DNA of 64,000 nt from contig NZ_OZ075110.1 of NCBI RefSeq assembly GCF_964186625.1, forward strand, positions 248,001 to 312,000, in the 5' to 3' direction. Origin of the DNA: Asticcacaulis sp. MM231 (lineage in GTDB: Bacteria > Pseudomonadota > Alphaproteobacteria > Caulobacterales > Caulobacteraceae). Positions 62,150-64,000 of this stretch are shown piece by piece. The position numbers and the translations under genes were made by a program. Numbering within the stretch: the first letter of the stretch is position 1; the number at the start of each line of letters is the position of its first letter. The notes under the pieces are model-generated. The model did no database searches, was not told the DNA's origin, and saw only the letters and a program-made list of their open reading frames with translations.

Positions 62150-62457
62150 AACGGCTCCAATGACTTAAGCCACAGATTACCGCACGCGAACAAAGAACTT
62201 TTTAAATATTATAGTTAACAAATTGTTTACTATAAAAATAGTGTATAAGTTTCACTTCAACAGTATCCAACCGGCAAAAAATAAGCATATTTACATCTTG
62301 CTGCACTCCCCGCGCGCTCAACATCAAAGGTCGCGACGGCAAGGTTACGCATACTGGTGTGGTAAAAAATTAATACCAAACGCCGCCGTCGACATAAAAT
62401 CACGACAAAGGCGGCTCAGTGTTAATGATGTTAGGATACAAGCTTTAGGAGTGTGCC
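62150..62457. other. AT-rich promoter region
   Basis: About 310 bases, AT-rich in the first third (62195-62270), between the divergent VanZ-like gene and the 49-residue protein gene. No gene seen. Confidence 0.45.
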
Positions 62458-62607
62458 ATGCCTTCGGAGAAGACGCCCATCGTCAAGGCTGACGCGACGG
62501 GCAAGACCGACGCAAAAAAGGGATCCGCAAAAGAGACGCTCGATCGCTTTCGCGAAAAGATCAAAGACATCCCCGCCAAGGACACCGACCCAAAATCGGA
62601 ATCGTAA
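62458..62607 (+). CDS. Tiny highly charged protein (49 aa)
   Basis: AGGAG lies seven bases before the ATG. The 49-residue product is almost entirely charged or small residues (KADATGKTDAKKGSAKETLD, then RFREKIKDIPAKD) with no hydrophobic core, so it is probably intrinsically disordered or helical on binding. Such Lys/Asp/Ala-rich mini-proteins in bacteria are sometimes stress- or nucleoid-related, but no family is recognised here. Confidence 0.6.
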   Translation: MPSEKTPIVKADATGKTDAKKGSAKETLDRFREKIKDIPAKDTDPKSES

Positions 62608-62739
62608 GCCAGCTTCCGCTCGCGGACACTCGACAGGGTAACCTACTCATTGTTTATTTACGTCGCCGCACGCGACGCCCCAGAGTCGATCTAAACCAAA
62701 ACTCGCACGCGTTCGTCGGCTACGCAAATATCAAGGACG

Positions 62740-63099
62740 TTGTCACCCGGGTGGTCAAATCGCGGCGCCGTGTCCTTTTCAGCGACACTGAACCTATTGA
62801 AAGTGGACGAACTCACGGTTGATACCTTCAGTGCGACAGTGGTCAGTCGCCTGAAGGCTGAGGGGCTGCTGACCAATTATACCGATGGCATACACACCTT
62901 GGCGGGCGACAGCGATCTGACATTTATCGATGTGAAACGGGTAGATGGTTCGCTTATGGCGCATTGGATAAAACTGCAACACAAGTTTGGTAGAACTCTT
63001 TGGAGAGAAGCGAAACCGTTCCCTTCGCATTCGCGAAATTTAATCAAGCTTTCATCCCGATTGAGGGGTGATTTTTTCACGCCGATCTACACTGTTTAG
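62740..63099 (+). CDS. Hypothetical protein (up to 119 aa), possibly a fragment
   Basis: An open frame from a TTG start without a clear ribosome-binding site. The middle reads as a plausible protein (LKVDELTVDTFSATVVSRLK, later GDSDLTFIDVKRVDGSLMAH). The frame stays open a little upstream, so the true start is unclear. No family recognised. It converges with the PAS-XRE gene, overlapping by four bases. Confidence 0.32.
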   Translation: MSPGWSNRGAVSFSATLNLLKVDELTVDTFSATVVSRLKAEGLLTNYTDGIHTLAGDSDLTFIDVKRVDGSLMAHWIKLQHKFGRTLWREAKPFPSHSRNLIKLSSRLRGDFFTPIYTV

Positions 63100-64000
63100 A
63101 TCTGCTTGCTATCAAGCGGTGGCGTTATGCGCAGATTAATTACGCCATGGGTATCAAGAATATAATCGACCCCAGCCGAGTTCATCGCCTCCAAAATCGA
63201 CCTAAGACTTGACAACTTAAAAGTACCGGTAAGTGTGCCATTTGTTGTGAGAATTCGACTAACAGTGGCCTTTGATAGTTGGGACCTTAGTGCAAGGTCT
63301 GCGTAACTCCACCCAAGCGCAGCGCTACCGGCCTTGAGCATCGATCCATTTAAACAGGATAGAGAAGCGGAGTCATCTGCCGTCAGCGTTTTGGCCATCG
63401 TGGTCAGAGGGGCCGCACTGATATAGCCCGACCATCCTGCGAGCTCGCTGTGCTCATAGAACGGACCGCCTTGTACTTTATACGCACGAGTTACGCCATC
63501 CGATCCTGTAACCCGGACCGGCAGGGAAAAAGGTTCCACACTAGCGTTGAGCTTAAAAAGTTCCGCAGCTAGTTCCGCCCGATCCTCCTGAGGCACCACT
63601 TCCAGATACTGTCGCCCCAGCAGTTCCCTGTCAAAAGCTAGCTCATCACGCCCAATATAGTCGGTCAAATTCAGATCGGTGTCCGCCCACCATAGGGCAC
63701 TCAGTTGCCATGTGCGCATGCTTTGCTCAATACGGGTTTGATACTCTTCCAGCCTTTGGAAGGTATAATTGCCTTCAGTTACATCCTTGAGAATGATGAG
63801 ATTAAGTGTCTCGAAGGAGGGGCCTGGAACCTGACGGAAATCTAGATCAATTCTTCGCTCCGCTCCACCTGGCGATCTTACTCTAATTGTCCGGCGGCGT
63901 GGTACGGCTCTCTTGGTAAAAAGAGATAAATCTTGGAAGAAATTAGGGCGGTCATCCGGATGAACGGCGTTAAAAAATGCTGCTCGAACGGCACATTCCG
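63096..64000 (-). CDS. PAS-domain regulator with C-terminal XRE helix-turn-helix (5' end outside window)
   Basis: The frame is open through the last base, so the N-terminus lies beyond the window; ATG 63719 is internal. From the right edge it reads part of a PAS domain (AFFNAVHPDDRPNFFQDLS and IDLDFRQVPGPSFETLN), then a second PAS-like region (DYIGRDELAFDRELLGRQYL, VTGSDGVTRAYKVQGGPFYE). The C-terminal XRE domain has SAALGWSYADLALRSQLSKA, TVSRIL and SILEAMNSAGVDYIL, with the alphaproteobacterial short-XRE ending (GVINLRITPP). A PAS sensor fused directly to this XRE type is uncommon. It is probably a transcription regulator responding to a bound cofactor or small molecule. Confidence 0.78.
   Translation of the reverse strand, partial: ECAVRAAFFNAVHPDDRPNFFQDLSLFTKRAVPRRRTIRVRSPGGAERRIDLDFRQVPGPSFETLNLIILKDVTEGNYTFQRLEEYQTRIEQSMRTWQLSALWWADTDLNLTDYIGRDELAFDRELLGRQYLEVVPQEDRAELAAELFKLNASVEPFSLPVRVTGSDGVTRAYKVQGGPFYEHSELAGWSGYISAAPLTTMAKTLTADDSASLSCLNGSMLKAGSAALGWSYADLALRSQLSKATVSRILTTNGTLTGTFKLSSLRSILEAMNSAGVDYILDTHGVINLRITPPLDSKQI

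Noticed and set aside
1..64000. CRISPR arrays, rRNA and tRNA genes
   Set aside because: No regularly spaced repeats were noticed, and no rRNA- or tRNA-like sequence was recognised by eye; a covariance-model scan would be needed to exclude tRNAs fully.

Overview
The window looks like chromosomal DNA of a GC-rich alphaproteobacterium. The trb gene order (B-C-D-E-J-K-L-F-G-I plus a DUF2274 protein), the alphaproteobacterial-type XRE and PAS proteins and the polysaccharide genes would fit Caulobacterales (Caulobacter/Asticcacaulis relatives). That placement is inference; there is no rRNA or other marker gene here, and I saw no tRNA.

Layout. (1) 1-14.2 kb is an accessory stretch. It holds the 3' end of a UDP-galactopyranose mutase gene, two PPP-type phosphatases, a hipBA module whose hipA has an in-frame amber codon, a serine-linker SGNH lipoprotein, a GT2 glycosyltransferase and an unusual number of very small proteins, many membrane-anchored and several paralogous to one another. 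(2) 14.6-20.0 kb holds a 912-residue membrane/coiled-coil protein of unknown function, a PIN-domain toxin-antitoxin pair with a frameshifted toxin, a decayed tyrosine-integrase gene and a small membrane protein. (3) 20.2-34 kb is a Wzx/Wzy-type exopolysaccharide locus: two initiating sugar-phosphate transferases near its ends, a flippase, a polymerase-like protein, GT4 and GT2 glycosyltransferases, two acyltransferase-3 proteins, a secreted glycosidase and a membrane-anchored EEP hydrolase. (4) 34-38.7 kb on the minus strand is a visibly AT-richer O-antigen-like block (GT2, two hexapeptide acyltransferases, GT4, a second polymerase-like protein), probably acquired. (5) 38.9-42.2 kb is a Slam-type outer-membrane translocator gene (two frameshifts) with its adjacent TbpB-like surface lipoprotein. 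(6) 42.9-52.3 kb is a compact trb mating-pair-formation operon without relaxase, coupling protein or intact integrase in view. (7) 52.5-64 kb carries a frameshifted PAS-GGDEF-EAL gene, a GT2, a BamE-like protein, a third PPP phosphatase, an outer-membrane polysaccharide exporter (OPX) with an unusual repeat domain, galU, two VanZ-like proteins, a 49-residue protein and a PAS-XRE regulator running off the end.

How it fits together. Precursor supply (glf, galU), lipid-linked initiation, assembly, flipping, polymerisation, export and decoration of one or more surface polysaccharides account for most of the recognisable genes. No Wzc-type co-polymerase is in the window, so the export system must be completed elsewhere. 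The interleaved integrase remnant, trb operon, AT-rich block and several interrupted genes (hipA, PIN toxin, integrase, Slam, GGDEF-EAL) suggest a region of insertion and decay. Single-base sequencing errors are an alternative for the one-base frameshifts.

The most novel material is (a) small-protein families present as paralogous pairs, (b) the repeat-OPX fusion, (c) the Slam/TbpB-like pair, (d) three PPP phosphatases in and around polysaccharide genes and (e) two similar hairpins that each place a Shine-Dalgarno sequence and a short leader ORF ahead of an overlapping gene.
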